Source: Fragum whitleyi
Lineage: Eukaryota; Mollusca; Bivalvia; Cardiida; Cardiidae
Length of the DNA stretch: 64,000 nucleotides
NCBI GenBank assembly: GCA_948146395.1
Contig: OX411551.1
Location: 46,162,796-46,226,795, forward strand
Reading direction: 5' to 3'
In this document: positions 23,958 to 34,512 of the stretch, piece by piece
Layout of the letters: every line of letters begins with the position of its first letter
Numbering within the stretch: the stretch's first letter is position 1
Position numbers and translations under genes: made by a program
The notes under the pieces: generated by a model
The model's database searches: none
The model's input: only the letters and a program-made list of their open reading frames with translations
Told to the model about the DNA's origin: nothing

Positions 23958-24241
23958 GGTTGATTGTTTGCTTGAATGGAGTTTAATGCCGTTTTCAACA
24001 TTATTTCATTTACATTGTGGCGGCTGGAGCACCACCTTACAATGGTTTCCTGGTATTTCACTCACCAATACAACCACCACATCCTTTCCTAGCCTCCAAC
24101 TGCTACCTTACATAGGTCTACGATTATCAACCCATTGGTGAGAGACAAATAGTCAGAAAAATGAGTGCCGCTGTCAGGGATCAAACCCAGGACCTCTAGA
24201 TTGACAGTCGGACACGCTATCAACTGCGCTATGATGGCGGC
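23958..24241 (-). mobile_element. tRNA-derived SINE with target duplication
   Basis: Same family as 23568-23846. The 10-base flanking repeat TGTTGATGAT lies at 23948-23957 and 24242-24251. Inserted in the 3' microsatellite-side module of the A1 element. Confidence 0.8.
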
Positions 24242-24514
24242 TGTTGATGATTGACAACACACGGCTGACGACAGACATTCAGTGATCACAAAAGCTCATC
24301 TTGAGCAGGATGTGCTCAGGTGAGCAAATAAAAGATTCATCACAAGAAAGTTGGCCCAAAAAGAAAGAAGAGTCAAAATAAGCCCTGCCTTATCATGCCC
24401 AAATTACCAAGGTCAATCAAATTCCATGAATTTTTGAAAAGGGACACTTCTGCCAAATTTTGATCAACTTAGCAAAGTGGTTAGAATAAAAGATGCTTTT
24501 AAGATTAAGGGGCC

Positions 24515-25329
24515 AACAAGAGCCTGTCAGAGACGGATTATGCTCCCCGAATAAGGCATTGTCACAAAAATAAGAGCCATGTTGGACATGGACATCCCCC
24601 GAAACGAAAGCTTGATAGTAAACTGAAGCCTAATAGATTAAAGATTCTTTTGTACTGTCAGTAATTCACCTCCTATAAAATCTAAGTATTAAAAATAACA
24701 AAGGGCAATAACTCCAAAATTATGCAAGCAAGAGTTGTAGTTCTGGTGTATTGCACTTCTCCTCCATGAGATCTATCCACCCATAAACAAACATTAAACC
24801 CCTTTTTTGCATGACATACTTTTAGACACAAATTTCAAATGTTTTATGGTTAAGGGCATCTGATTTGCTACTCAAATGTGAAATTTCATCAAATTCTGAG
24901 CATAAGACTAGGTAGGAGAAATGAAAGAATAACTGTATTTTACACGCCAACATAAAGGTAACAAAAATTTAGCCCCCTTTTTCCACAATATTTTTTTTTA
25001 TGTTAATTTCTATAGTAAAGGGCATCTGATTTGCTACTCAAATATGAAATTTCACTAAATTCTGACTAACTGTTAGACTAGGAGAAATTTGGGAAAAACT
25101 GTTTTTTACCCTAAGTCCCCTTTTCCCGTGACAAGGCCTCAAATCCAAAAACCGTCACAGATGCATCATAACTATATCATAGGGAGCTCACATGGTAAGT
25201 TTCATTTGATTTGGCATAAGGGTTAAGGAGAAATAGGTGGGGACGGACAGACAGACGGACGGAAGGAATAACAGATGGACGGACAGACGAAGCGGCGGCT
25301 ATATGCTCTCCCTTCAAGGAGCATAAAAA
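24515..25329 (+). mobile_element. G-type pearl-like element, complete
   Basis: AACAAGAGCCTGTCAGAGAC, then TATGCTCCCCGAATAAGG. The end is TTCAAGGAGCATAAAAA. The core holds one GGCAATAACTCCAAAA unit and two units with CCCCCTTTTTCCAC and ATTTGCTACTCAAAT. A GGACGGACAGACAGACGG microsatellite lies at about 25240-25285. Confidence 0.8.
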
Positions 25330-25353
25330 GAGTCAAGCTCTGAAGCACAAATA

Positions 25354-25601
25354 TTAACCCCTGTCATGCTGAAAAAAAAATTGGCTTAAAATTTGCATCA
25401 AAATCAAAGGGAAAAAAACACTTAAAGTAAAAACTGTAGGTCAATATTTATTTGGAAAACTAAATCTATTGACAATTCTGGTTTCAAAGTGAGAAACAGG
25501 TGGTGTAGACTAACATCAGACTGCACATATATGCAGGCTGATGTTTGTCTATAGCTCCTACTAAAGCAGGAATATTTCGGGTTCAGCATGACAAGGGTTA
25601 A
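25354..25601 (+). mobile_element. J MITE, piggyBac-like (TTAA target, CCCYTGTCATGCTGAA ends)
   Basis: TTAA at 25354-25357 and 25598-25601 flanks 240 bp with inverted ends CCCCTGTCATGCTGAA and TTCAGCATGACAAGGG. TTAA target use and CCC-starting ends are typical of piggyBac-type MITEs. Two more copies (31098, 61109) are each split by a pearl-like element. A minus-strand frame here is chance. Confidence 0.8.
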
Positions 25602-25910
25602 GGGAGGGGTCAATCAAAATTTCATGATTGATTTTAGAAGAGGATCGGCCAGGTAACGTTTTGGCAAAATTTCATTCAAATTGGCTCAGTGGTTCAGGAG
25701 AAGTTTTAAGAAAGTTGAAATTGCATGGGAGACTCCGGGTGATCCTAAAAGCTCCCCTTGAGCATGATGTGCTCAGAAGAGTTAAATATATCTGTTAAAT
25801 AATTGACATTTAGATACAATAGCATTGCATGATTTTTTACCTTGTTTCATAGAACTCAATCTAGAAACAAAATGGTAAGTTAGTCAGTGTTTTTATTTGC
25901 TGATATCGGT

Positions 25911-26272
25911 CAGGGCTCGTGTTTGACCCTTAAACCAGGGTTTTGACCCCAAAAACTCAGAAAATATCATAATTTGACCCCTTGAAATTTTTCCCAAGGG
26001 GGTCATTTTCACCCCCTTGAGAGGAATTTCTAAGGGTCAAAATATGGTTTTATACCTAAGATTTCCACAAATTACCAGCTTAAATTCTATCAATTAATTA
26101 CCTGTTTCATATCATTACAAAAAACAGTTAAAGTGACTCTTAATTATGCAAAATTCTAATTTTGATTGGCTTTTTCAGTCGTTTTGACCCCTTTAAATTC
26201 AGATTTGACCCCCAGAATTTCTTAGGTGAGGAGTCAATGACTCCCTAATATCAAACTCTAACACAAGCCCTG
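25911..26272 (+). mobile_element. hAT-like MITE (CAGGGCTYGTGTT ends)
   Basis: Inverted ends CAGGGCTCGTGTTTGA and TAACACAAGCCCTG bound 362 bp that contain repeated TTTGACCCC motifs in both orientations. CAGGG-type ends fit hAT elements. The 8-bp target copy is not clean (ATATCGGT against ATTGGTAC), so the class is provisional. Confidence 0.6.
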
Positions 26273-26611
26273 ATTGGTACTGATGGATCCCCCAATAACA
26301 ATTATTAATTTTATCCATGTTTTCAGAGGGCTTGATTAAAAATCAATGAATCAAGACAGGAAACTGGTTTTTAAGTTGGAATGCGGAGCAATTCCAACTT
26401 AGATTTAACAAAACCGCAAAATGAACACAAGATAATTTCATTTCGGGTTTCTTGAGAACACATATCACGTGAACACGCTACTTTAAGCTTTAAACGATGT
26501 TTATTGAAAATTCGCGTAAGAATATATTAGTATCACATGTTTGTATTACTATATTTGGAAATCATGTGATATGTTAAGTCCAATAAGGTCAGCAATTGAC
26601 GATAGCACTAG

Positions 26612-26704
26612 CCAATTTCGTGATCTGCTTATTTGGTAATGTCGCGATCTTTTTTCTCAGTATTGTAGCAATAGCACAGACCAATCACGTGATCTGCTTA
26701 TTTG
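26612..26704 (+). promoter_or_regulatory. Duplicated CCAAT / ATCACGTGAT module in H
   Basis: Two direct copies of a roughly 80-bp module, with CCAATTTCGTGATCTGCTTA at 26612 and CCAATCACGTGATCTGCTTA at about 26691, each followed by GTCGCGATC or GTCACGACC. In copy 2 of H both modules keep CCAATCACGTGATC. CCAAT plus CACGTG is promoter-like, but no transcript can be shown. Confidence 0.4.
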
Positions 26705-26895
26705 GTAAGGTCACGACCTGTTTTTCGTAGAATTATGTTATAGCTTCTTTTAAAGGTATAGTTTCTCTTTTTGAACAACCTTCTTTTGACAAGGTGTTAT
26801 ATTGTAAATTTCTGTCTAAGCTACGAAATAAAAATCTTTTCTTAAAGTGATGATACACTTTTAAAGTTAATAAAAAATTTTCAAGATATTGTCGG

Positions 26896-27479
26896 TTTTT
26901 TATACTCCGCCGGAGGCGGACGTATATTGGCGTCATCTTCTCCGTCTGTCCGTCCGTCCATCCGTCCGTCCATCCGCCCGTCCACTTTTCTTGTCAACGC
27001 AACTCCTCCAAAGTTTCTGGCTGGATCTTCTTGAAACTTGGTCAATATTATCAACTCAATTGGTAGATGTGCATGAAGGAAGGATTTTATGGTTCATTGA
27101 TTTTTGCCTGAGTTATGCCTCCTTCAATTTTAGTCTCTGGGACTTAATGATATTTCAGCCTCGTGAACGCAATTCCTTCCAGTTTGCAATTCCTTCCAGG
27201 TTTTTGACTGGATATTTATAAAAACCTTTTTGTGAACACAACTTCTTACAGGTTTTTGAGTGGATATATATATTTTTATTATTATATTTAGTTGCAGTTT
27301 AAAGAAGTGTAAACCAAATTCAATCAATCAATCATAACAAACAAACATGAACTTGATAATTTTAAAAGGTAGTCTGCAAATGTTTTGAATTTGGTTCTGT
27401 TAAAGTAAGTAGTGTCTACAATTATTTTCGTGAAGTAGCAGCAATAGGCGGCATATATTGTGACGATGGCACTCTTGTT
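26896..27479 (-). mobile_element. D-type element nested in H copy 1
   Basis: The inverse of the D element at 8795, with a shorter core. The left edge is TTTTTATACTCCGCCGG, the right edge GGCACTCTTGTT. H copy 2 reads ATTGTCGTTTGTTTTCCGTC at this place, giving the empty site. No target duplication: insertion lies in a T-run. Confidence 0.8.
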
Positions 27480-27972
27480 TCGTCATATTGCAGTTATCTA
27501 CATGAATGTTTCATTGTAAAAACCTAATACCCATCCACATAAACCCTTGCCACCAATTGTTTAATTGAATTATGAATATCTTTGCCCAATTGCATTTATC
27601 ACCAAGACATTTTGCCATTTGAAACAAACCAACTAGTTTAACTTGTTTTCTTCATGTTCTTACACATCAACATGTTTAAGAGCACCACCATACAGTTAGT
27701 TACATCGTGAAATTGACATTCATCTCAATCAAAAACATTCTTAATCGCTCACTCAGCGCTCCATTGATTCATTCCAAACACTCACTAAAACCATTAAAAA
27801 ACGCTCAAAGTTATTAAAAAATAAGATCAACATGTACATTCAAAATGAATTAAGCAAGAACCAATTAGCGATTTCACTGACATAATTGAAATGTAAAGCG
27901 TCTGATTGGTTCTTGACGAAATAGAAAGCTATTGATTGAACTTTTAAGCATATTTTATATAGGTTTTATAAA

Positions 27973-28007
27973 TCGCTTATTTTGTTCATCCTGAACAAAA
28001 TAAGCGA
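27973..28007 (+). repeat. 15-bp perfect hairpin inside H
   Basis: TCGCTTATTTTGTTC and GAACAAAATAAGCGA separated by ATCCT. H copy 2 keeps it at 51355-51389 with one mismatch. Confidence 0.7.
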
Positions 28008-28315
28008 CACTGAATTCCCTCCCTTAATTTTCACTCAAAACTCGCTCCGCTCACTCATTCAACATCATGCCTAAATCATTCCAAAATCGTTCACCTTATC
28101 AATTTCACGGTGTTATTAACTGTACCCCCAACTCAGAAGTAGAGTAGCATATATTGATTTCATTATGTCTGTCTCTCAGTCCATTGACCTTTTGCTTTCC
28201 GCTAGATAAACGGAGAAGCAATTGACCTGCAATAACGAAACTTTACACAAATATTGCCCATGACCCAAAGAAATGCCCTATTGTTTCGGGGTCATACATG
28301 TCACGGTCATCAGTA

Positions 28316-29710
28316 AACTAGAAAGCCATGAATGGCTTGAGTTGCTCCACAGGCTTGAAATTATTGTAAATTAAAGCAAATAAATGTTTTGACTAGATTT
28401 TTAGATATTTGGGGTTCTACTGATGCTGAAAATAATTTTCAAAGTTTCAACTATATAACAGATAGAGAAATGACCTCTGCTATGAAAAGACATATTTTTC
28501 ATCAAATCAAAATAATTTTTGGCTGCATGATAATGGGTCACCCAAAGATTATACCAAAAACGTTTGATTGATATCCATCAGTTACATTCCGAGAAAATGT
28601 TTTTCATAGTTTCCGCTATTTAACATATTGAGAATTGACCTCCACCCATAAAATGTATATTTCTCATCCAATCAAACTAAATTTTGGTACACTGATAAAG
28701 GGTCACTCAAGGATCATTCCAGTGAAATATAATTGAATCAAAAAATCAGATTCTAAGAAAAATGATTTTCAAATTTTCCATTATATATAATATATAGAGA
28801 AATGACCTCTGCCAATAAAATGCATATTTTTCATCCAATCAAAATAATTTTTGGTACACTAATAAGAGTCACTCAAGGATCATTCCAGTGAAATTTGGTT
28901 GATATCCATCAGTTACATACTGAGGAAATGAATTTCAAAGTTTCCACTTTGTAACATACACAGAAATGACCTCCGCCCATAAAATGCATATTTTTCATCC
29001 GATCACAATGATTTTTGGTAGACTGATAAAGGGTCACCCAAGGATCATTCCAGAGAAATTTGGTTGATGTCCATCTATTACATTCTGAAGAAATGTTTTT
29101 CAAAGTTTTCCACTATATAACATATAGAGAAATGACCTCCGCCCATAAAATGCACATTTTCCATCCAATCACAATGATTTTTTGTAGACTGATAAAGGGT
29201 CACTCAAGGATCATTCCAGTGAAATTTGGTTGATAGCCAATAGTTACTTTCTGAGAAAATGATTTTCAAAGTTTCCACTATATAACATATAGAGAAATGA
29301 CCTTCGCCCATAAAATGCATATTTTCCATCCAATCACAATGATTTTTTGTAGACTGATAAAGGGTCACCCAAGGATCATTCATGTAAAATTCAATTGGTA
29401 TCCATTGATTAGAATCTGAGAAAACTCACTTTTTACCATATTTGGAAATTAGCCACGCCCATAAAATCCATGTTTGACATTGGATCAAAATTTCTTGAAC
29501 AACTTTGAAAGAGGGTCACCCAAGGATCATTCCTGTGAAGTTTAGTTGAAATCCATCCAGTAGTTTCTGAGGAGAAGATTTTTAAAGAAAAGTTTACGAC
29601 CGGACGCACGCACGCACGGACGGACGGACGGACGGACGGACGGACGGACGCACGACGGACACAACGCCATGACAATAGCCCCAGTGGCTTTCAGCCAGTG
29701 GAGCTAAAAA
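28316..29710 (+). mobile_element. B2 pearl-like element nested in H copy 1
   Basis: AACTAGAAAGCCATGAATGG to CCAGTGGAGCTAAAAA, with about eight core units of 160-165 bp and a long GGAC microsatellite (about 29604-29650). H copy 2 at about 51700 is continuous across this point, giving the empty site. Confidence 0.85.
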
Positions 29711-30070
29711 CAGTTAACAGTTTCCACTCTAACCGAACAACCAATTGACCCAAATCATAAAACTTGTCAATGACCCGAGAAAAAGCCCAATTTTGGAGTC
29801 ACAAAGGTCGAAATCACAAATGAACTTCGTCAAAAAATTGTCTTGAGATTCTAACTCATGAAGTAAGAGACTTCCCTGCAAAAATATATTTTCATCATGG
29901 ACAAATCACTTGTTGAGGTCCACCTTGCAACACTTCTAATTAAAAATGTGATTGATAACTCAAAATGGAGCAGAAGTCATTCGAAAAATAATATAAAAAC
30001 TGTTTTGAGTGTATAAGTGTTCCCCTGTGCGTCCATTAGTCGGCTGTATGGTCCGTATCATTTTCTTCTT

Positions 30071-30617
30071 TTATAGCTCACCTGAGCACAACGTGCTCAA
30101 GGGGAGCTTTTTGGATCACCCTGACTCCGCCGTCCGTCGTCAACTTTCTTAAGATTTCATCTTCTCTTAAACCGCTGGGCCAATTTCAATAAATCTTTGC
30201 CAGAATGTGACCCTCTTCAAAATTGTCGCTTTATTCTAATTGGCCAATAAATATGGGTATGGCAGGGCGGGGCTTATTTTGAGCAAAAAATCTTTGAACG
30301 ACATCTCCTCCTGAACCACTGAGCAGATTTCAATCAAACTTTACAAGAATGTTCCTTTGATGACCCTCTTCAAATATTGTTGGCGAAATTGTCATTAGCC
30401 CATAAATATGGGCGTGGCAGGGTAGGGCTAATTTTGAGTCTCCTCTGTAATGAATGGGTTGACAGGGTCTATTACGACTGCTTATTATTCGAATTATATC
30501 TTCTCTTTAACAATTAGGCAAATTTGAATGAATCTTTGCCAGAAAGTTTTTTACATAAGATCCATTGGACCAATCCAATTCAGGTGAGCGGTTTAGGGTC
30601 ATTCTGGCCCTCTTGTT
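30071..30617 (-). mobile_element. A5 element within H copy 1
   Basis: Minus orientation: left TTATAGCTCACCTGAGCACA, right GGCCCTCTTGTT. Two core units with GGGCGTGGCAGGGTAGGGC. Present at the same place in H copy 2 (52063-52617), so it entered H before the copies separated. Confidence 0.8.
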
Positions 30618-31197
30618 ATCATTTTTCTTTTATCAGATTCAGGCCTGTATAGCGATTCAGAGGTTTAAGCGGCTCTCGTTGTTGAAATACATTGATTTAA
30701 ATATGCCCGTCAAAAGACGAGGCGTATTATCTGATCACCTGTGGTGGGCGGGAGGCGTCAGCTTTGTTAGAAGATTGAGGTTTGTCTCTCGAACGCATTC
30801 CAACTTATCAGTACTTTCAGTACTTTGATTTTTGCTGTGTCCAAATAATGTCAAAATAATTTGCTGCATCATGGCAAGATAGCAAATTAATTCTTCATTG
30901 ATACTGAAAAGCTTTAAACCTTTTCTCTTTTTGGTTTACAGGTATAAAACAGCTTGAAATTGTTTTCTGTTGAAAAAATAAAAGAAAATTATCAAAATTC
31001 TTTACTTTAATTCCAACAATAGGATTTTTTAATTTCATTTCCTGATCCTCACTAAGCCTATGTCTTGGCTGCATTGTCCTGAGAACCAGAAAAAAAAATA
31101 ACCCTTGTCATGCTGAATAAATTTGGCTAAAAATGTTCATCAAAATCAAAGGGCAAAAAGCACTGAAGGTACCAACTGTAGGTCAATTTTTATTTGA

Positions 31198-32900
31198 AAC
31201 AAGAGGGCCGTTGGCCCTGGGTCGCTCACCTGAGAAAAAAGCTTCATTACCTAGGTATGTCCATGCAACCACAGAAAAAGAGATTTTCACTTATTCAATC
31301 AGATAACATTTGAAATAATCATTTCCCCCCCGCCTCTGCTCCTCCCCTGGACATTATTTAACCTTTTTCCATAAAAGGTCTGTGATCAGCTAATCTATGC
31401 CAGATATACAGGCTGAGTCTGAGACTTTCAAAGTTTTCTTTAATGAGTTGATCAGTCCATGTCAAATATAAAGGCTGTAGGGATTCAAAATTCTCAACAA
31501 AGCACTCCCCCCTCCCCCAAGATGCTCTGCACCTGGTGAATCTACAGTCATGATTTTAGCTAATTCAATATATGTCCATATGCTGATCATCCATACCAAT
31601 TTTCAAGTCTGTAGGACTCCTGGCTCATTAGAAGAAGTTTAAAGATTTCAAAAATGATCCAAAGTACTACCCCCTCCCCAAGACACTCAGCACCTGGTGA
31701 CCCTACAGTCATGATTTTAGCTATTATTAATGTCAATATATTGATCACCCATGACAATTTTCAAGTCTGTAGGGTTCCTGATCCAGGAGAAGAATAAGGT
31801 TAAAGATTTCAAAATTGATCCAAAGTACTACCCCCTGCCCTCTAATGCTCCACATCTGGTGGCCCTACATTCACGATTTTAGCTATTTTATTTTAGATCC
31901 ATAATTATGCTTATCATTCATGCCAATATTGAAGTCTGTAGGGCTCCTGGTTCATTAGAAGATGAAGATTAAAGTTACAAAATTTTCACAAAAGTACTCC
32001 CCCCTCCCCCCTGGTGCTCCGCACCTGGTGGCTTTACAGTCATGATTTTAGCTATTTATATTAAGGTCTATGAGCTGATCCTCCATGCCAATTTTCAAGT
32101 CTGTAGGGCTTGTGGTTCAGAAGAAGAAGAATGTTAAAGATTACAAAATTTTCACAAAAGTACTACCCTCTCCCCCCTGGTGCTATGCACCTGGTGAATC
32201 TACAGTCATGATTTTAGGTATTTTTATTAAGGTCCATATGCTGATCATCCATGCAAATATTCAAATCTGTAGGTCTCCTGGTTTAGAAGAAGAAAAAGGT
32301 TAAAGATTACAAAATTTTCATCAAAGTACTACCCCCTCCCCCCTGGTGCTCCGCACCTGGTGGCCCTACAGATATGATTTTAGCTATTTTTATTAAGGTC
32401 TATGAGGTGATGATACATGCAAAATTTTAAGGCTGTAGGCCTTCATAATCAGAAGAAGAAGAATGTTAAAGATTACAAAATTTACCCAAAGTACTACCCC
32501 CTCCCCCCTGATGCTCCGCACCTGGTGGCCCAACAGATATGATTTTAGCTATTTTTATTAAGGTCTATGAGCTGATCATCCATACCAAATTTCAAGGCTG
32601 TAGGGCTGCTGGTTCAGAAGAAGAAGAATTTTAAAGATTTTCTTAAATTTTTAACTTTGGTTGCCATAGCAACCAGAGTTTTTCACCGATTTCAATTCTT
32701 TTAGCAATTCTTAAAGGGGACCACCTAAGGAAAATTTCTGCCAAGTTTGATTAAAATTGGCCTAGTAGTTTAGGAGGAGATGTCGTTTAAAGAAATTGTT
32801 GACGGACGACGCACGACGCACGACGGACGACGCACGGACGCCGGACAAAAGGTGATCACAATAGCTCACTTGAGCACGTTGTGCTCAGGTGAGCTAAAAA
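31198..32900 (+). mobile_element. A2 pearl-like element nested in a J MITE, complete
   Basis: AACAAGAGGGCC-GTT-GGCCCT then CGCTCACCTGAG; the end is GTTGTGCTCAGGTGAGCTAA with AAAA. About eight units of 165 bp, the conserved 3' module with an X-box-like site, and a GACGGACGACGCACG microsatellite (about 32798-32845). Frames through it are unit translations. Confidence 0.85.
32659..32674 (+). promoter_or_regulatory. RFX X-box-like palindrome in an A2 element
   Basis: GGTTGCCATAGCAACC, identical to the site at 12450. Confidence 0.5.
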
Positions 32901-33101
32901 TAAATCTCTTAACAATTCTGATTTCAAAGTGAGAAACGGGTGGTGTAGACTAACATCAGAATGCACAAATGTGCAGGCTGATGATTTTCTATAGCTCCTG
33001 CCAAAGCAGGAATATTACAGGTTCAGCATGACAATGGATAATATTCATTTGAGGAAAAATTCCCTATATAGGTTCTTGATTTGACAGACTCTAGTTATTG
33101 A

Positions 33102-33150
33102 AACAAGAGGCCCAATAGCCAGTATCGTTCCACTGGCACTACCTAACAGT
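33102..33150 (+). mobile_element. B1 element, 5' fragment
   Basis: AACAAGAGGCCCAATAGCCA then CGTTCCACTGGC; nothing of the B1 core follows. Confidence 0.6.
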
Positions 33151-33608
33151 TTTAATGAAAATTCATTAATGAATGACATTAAAAGTATTAAGCTAAGCCA
33201 TAATCTATTTGTAAGTAGATAATCATATAAAGCCAAGGTAAGTTAATGCATGAGATGAAAAATCTTAAGACAACAAACAGGAACACGAAAGTCCCTTTTT
33301 TCCAAGACAAAGAATAAAATTTCAAAGAGGTAAAATAAGTGCAGACACATAAGTCAACTCAACTCAACTCAACATTTCTTTTATTTACACCAAGGTACAA
33401 CATGTATACAACAAGGGTAACATGTAAAGGGCAGAATTCACAAATACCCATTTTTGGCCCTGTAATTTCTCATTTTTTTAATCTTTGAAAAACATAATTT
33501 AAACATTGTATTTCTATTAAACGACCTTCCTTCAGTTCCACAATATGAAAAAGCCATTCGTAATACCATTATGTCATGCCAAAAAACAGCCCAAAATAAC
33601 CCCTATTT
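33151..33608 (+). other. Unassigned stretch with a short TCAAC repeat
   Basis: A (TCAAC)4-like tract lies at about 33353-33376. The rest is AT-rich with no recognised feature. Confidence 0.35.
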
Positions 33609-34315
33609 CAGAGCTCCAGAGTCAAGGGGTATTTACCCCTTATAATTTTTTTCAGGGGGTATTTTTCAATAAAGCTTTCAACAGACGGGGTATTTCCCTC
33701 TTAGTTAATCTTTTACAAAAAAGTTTCCTTTAAATTTTAGGCATTATTCTTTTACAAGTGAATAGTAAAAATGCCAAATAAAAAGAGACGAAAATAAGAA
33801 AACTGAAAGACAGTGATAATTAAAAGAAAAATACAGAATACCCGAAAGCACATTTCGGACTTAAAAGAAAAATTTTTAAGTGTATCTGTAGAGTTGTTTA
33901 AACTTAAGTACCAGAAATAGTATCACCTGCAGTAGGCTGCTACATGTAAGTAGCCGTTATCTGAATGTGAATTTTAAGAGGAAATACTAATTTGAAAAAA
34001 ATAAATAAGATATAATACATTACATAATAATTTTTAAAAGGGTTTCATAACTTTTTTTCTAGAAACAATTAGGTCTGCCTAGTTATTATTGACTGGTTTA
34101 AATTTTAGGAAGAAAATAATTAAAAGAAAAATTCTTAGATATAACACAAAATGTCTTATTTTAAGTTGTCAAATTTTAAAGGGGTATCTTAACTTTTGCT
34201 CTAGAAATAATAAGATCTGCTTAGCTATTGTTTACTTTCTTTGATTTTTGGATGAGAAGGCGAATTTGACGAAAAATATCTAGATAAAAGACTGCATTGT
34301 ATTTTTTCATTAGTC

Positions 34316-34440
34316 AAATTTTATAGGAGTGTCATAACTTTCGTAAAAAAAGTTTGGGGCGTCATAACTTTCGTTAGTCAAATTTATAGTGGTGTCATAA
34401 CTTTCGTAAAAAAAAGTTTGGTGTGTCATAACTTTCGTAC
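34316..34440 (+). repeat. Two-unit tandem repeat, about 62 bp
   Basis: AGTGTCATAACTTTCGTAAA appears twice, each time followed by AGTTTGG and a second GTCATAACTTTCGT, giving four copies of GTCATAACTTTCGT. Confidence 0.7.
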
Positions 34441-34512
34441 CAACGTCGTCTGTAAAACGAAAGTAATATCAAGAGAAAAAAAAGATATACTGTAAAATTT
34501 ATGGACAAATAA

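Larger units (their letters stand above)
22648..24327 (+). mobile_element. A1 pearl-like element carrying three SINE insertions
   Basis: The start is AATAAGAGGACCATAATGGT then GCTCACCTGAG, and the end is TTGAGCAGGATGTGCTCAGG, TGAGC. A1 core units are interrupted by minus-strand SINEs at 22800-23078, 23568-23846 and 23958-24241. A separate 40-base A-type 5' end (AACAAGAGGGCCAGAATCAT) lies just before it at 22608. Confidence 0.75.
24340..25787 (+). mobile_element. A5 element, 5'-truncated, carrying nested G and a MITE
   Basis: A core with AATAAGCCCTGCC and GTGGTTCAGGAGAAG is split by G (24515-25329) and a piggyBac-like MITE (25354-25601). The 3' end CTCCCCTTGAGCATGATGTG matches the minus-strand A5 copies at 30071 and 52063. 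Confidence 0.6.
26368..30830 (-). mobile_element. H element, copy 1 (large, with nested D, B2 and A5)
   Basis: The ends are AAGTTGGAATGCG (26373) and CGCATTCCAACTT (about 30793). The left end is a hairpin AAGTTGGAAT/ATTCCAACTT (26373-26400) preceded by TTTTT, which is the 3' end of the pearl plan read on the minus strand. Copy 2 (50187-52833) is collinear. Nested D (26896-27479) and B2 (28316-29710) are absent from copy 2, while A5 (30071-30617) is shared. No open coding region was recognised. The 87-residue frame at 30565 runs through element ends. Confidence 0.8.
31098..33040 (+). mobile_element. J MITE (piggyBac-like), split by an A2 element
   Basis: The left part (31098-31197) has CCCTTGTCATGCTGAA and the right part (32901-33037) ends TTCAGCATGACAATGG. 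Joined, they match the intact copy at 25354. The join shows the A2 insertion in an A/T-rich run without target duplication. Confidence 0.8.

Noticed and set aside
23767..24085. tRNA-like sequences with A and B boxes on the minus strand (also 23000, 47180, 54030)
   Set aside because: They are heads of SINEs with bodies, tails and target duplications. The anticodon arm does not fold properly, so no tRNA gene is called.
30565..30828. 87-residue frame at the end of H copy 1 (counterpart 52679-52915)
   Set aside because: The frame is not kept between the two H copies beyond a short stretch and it runs through the A5 end and the H terminal repeat.
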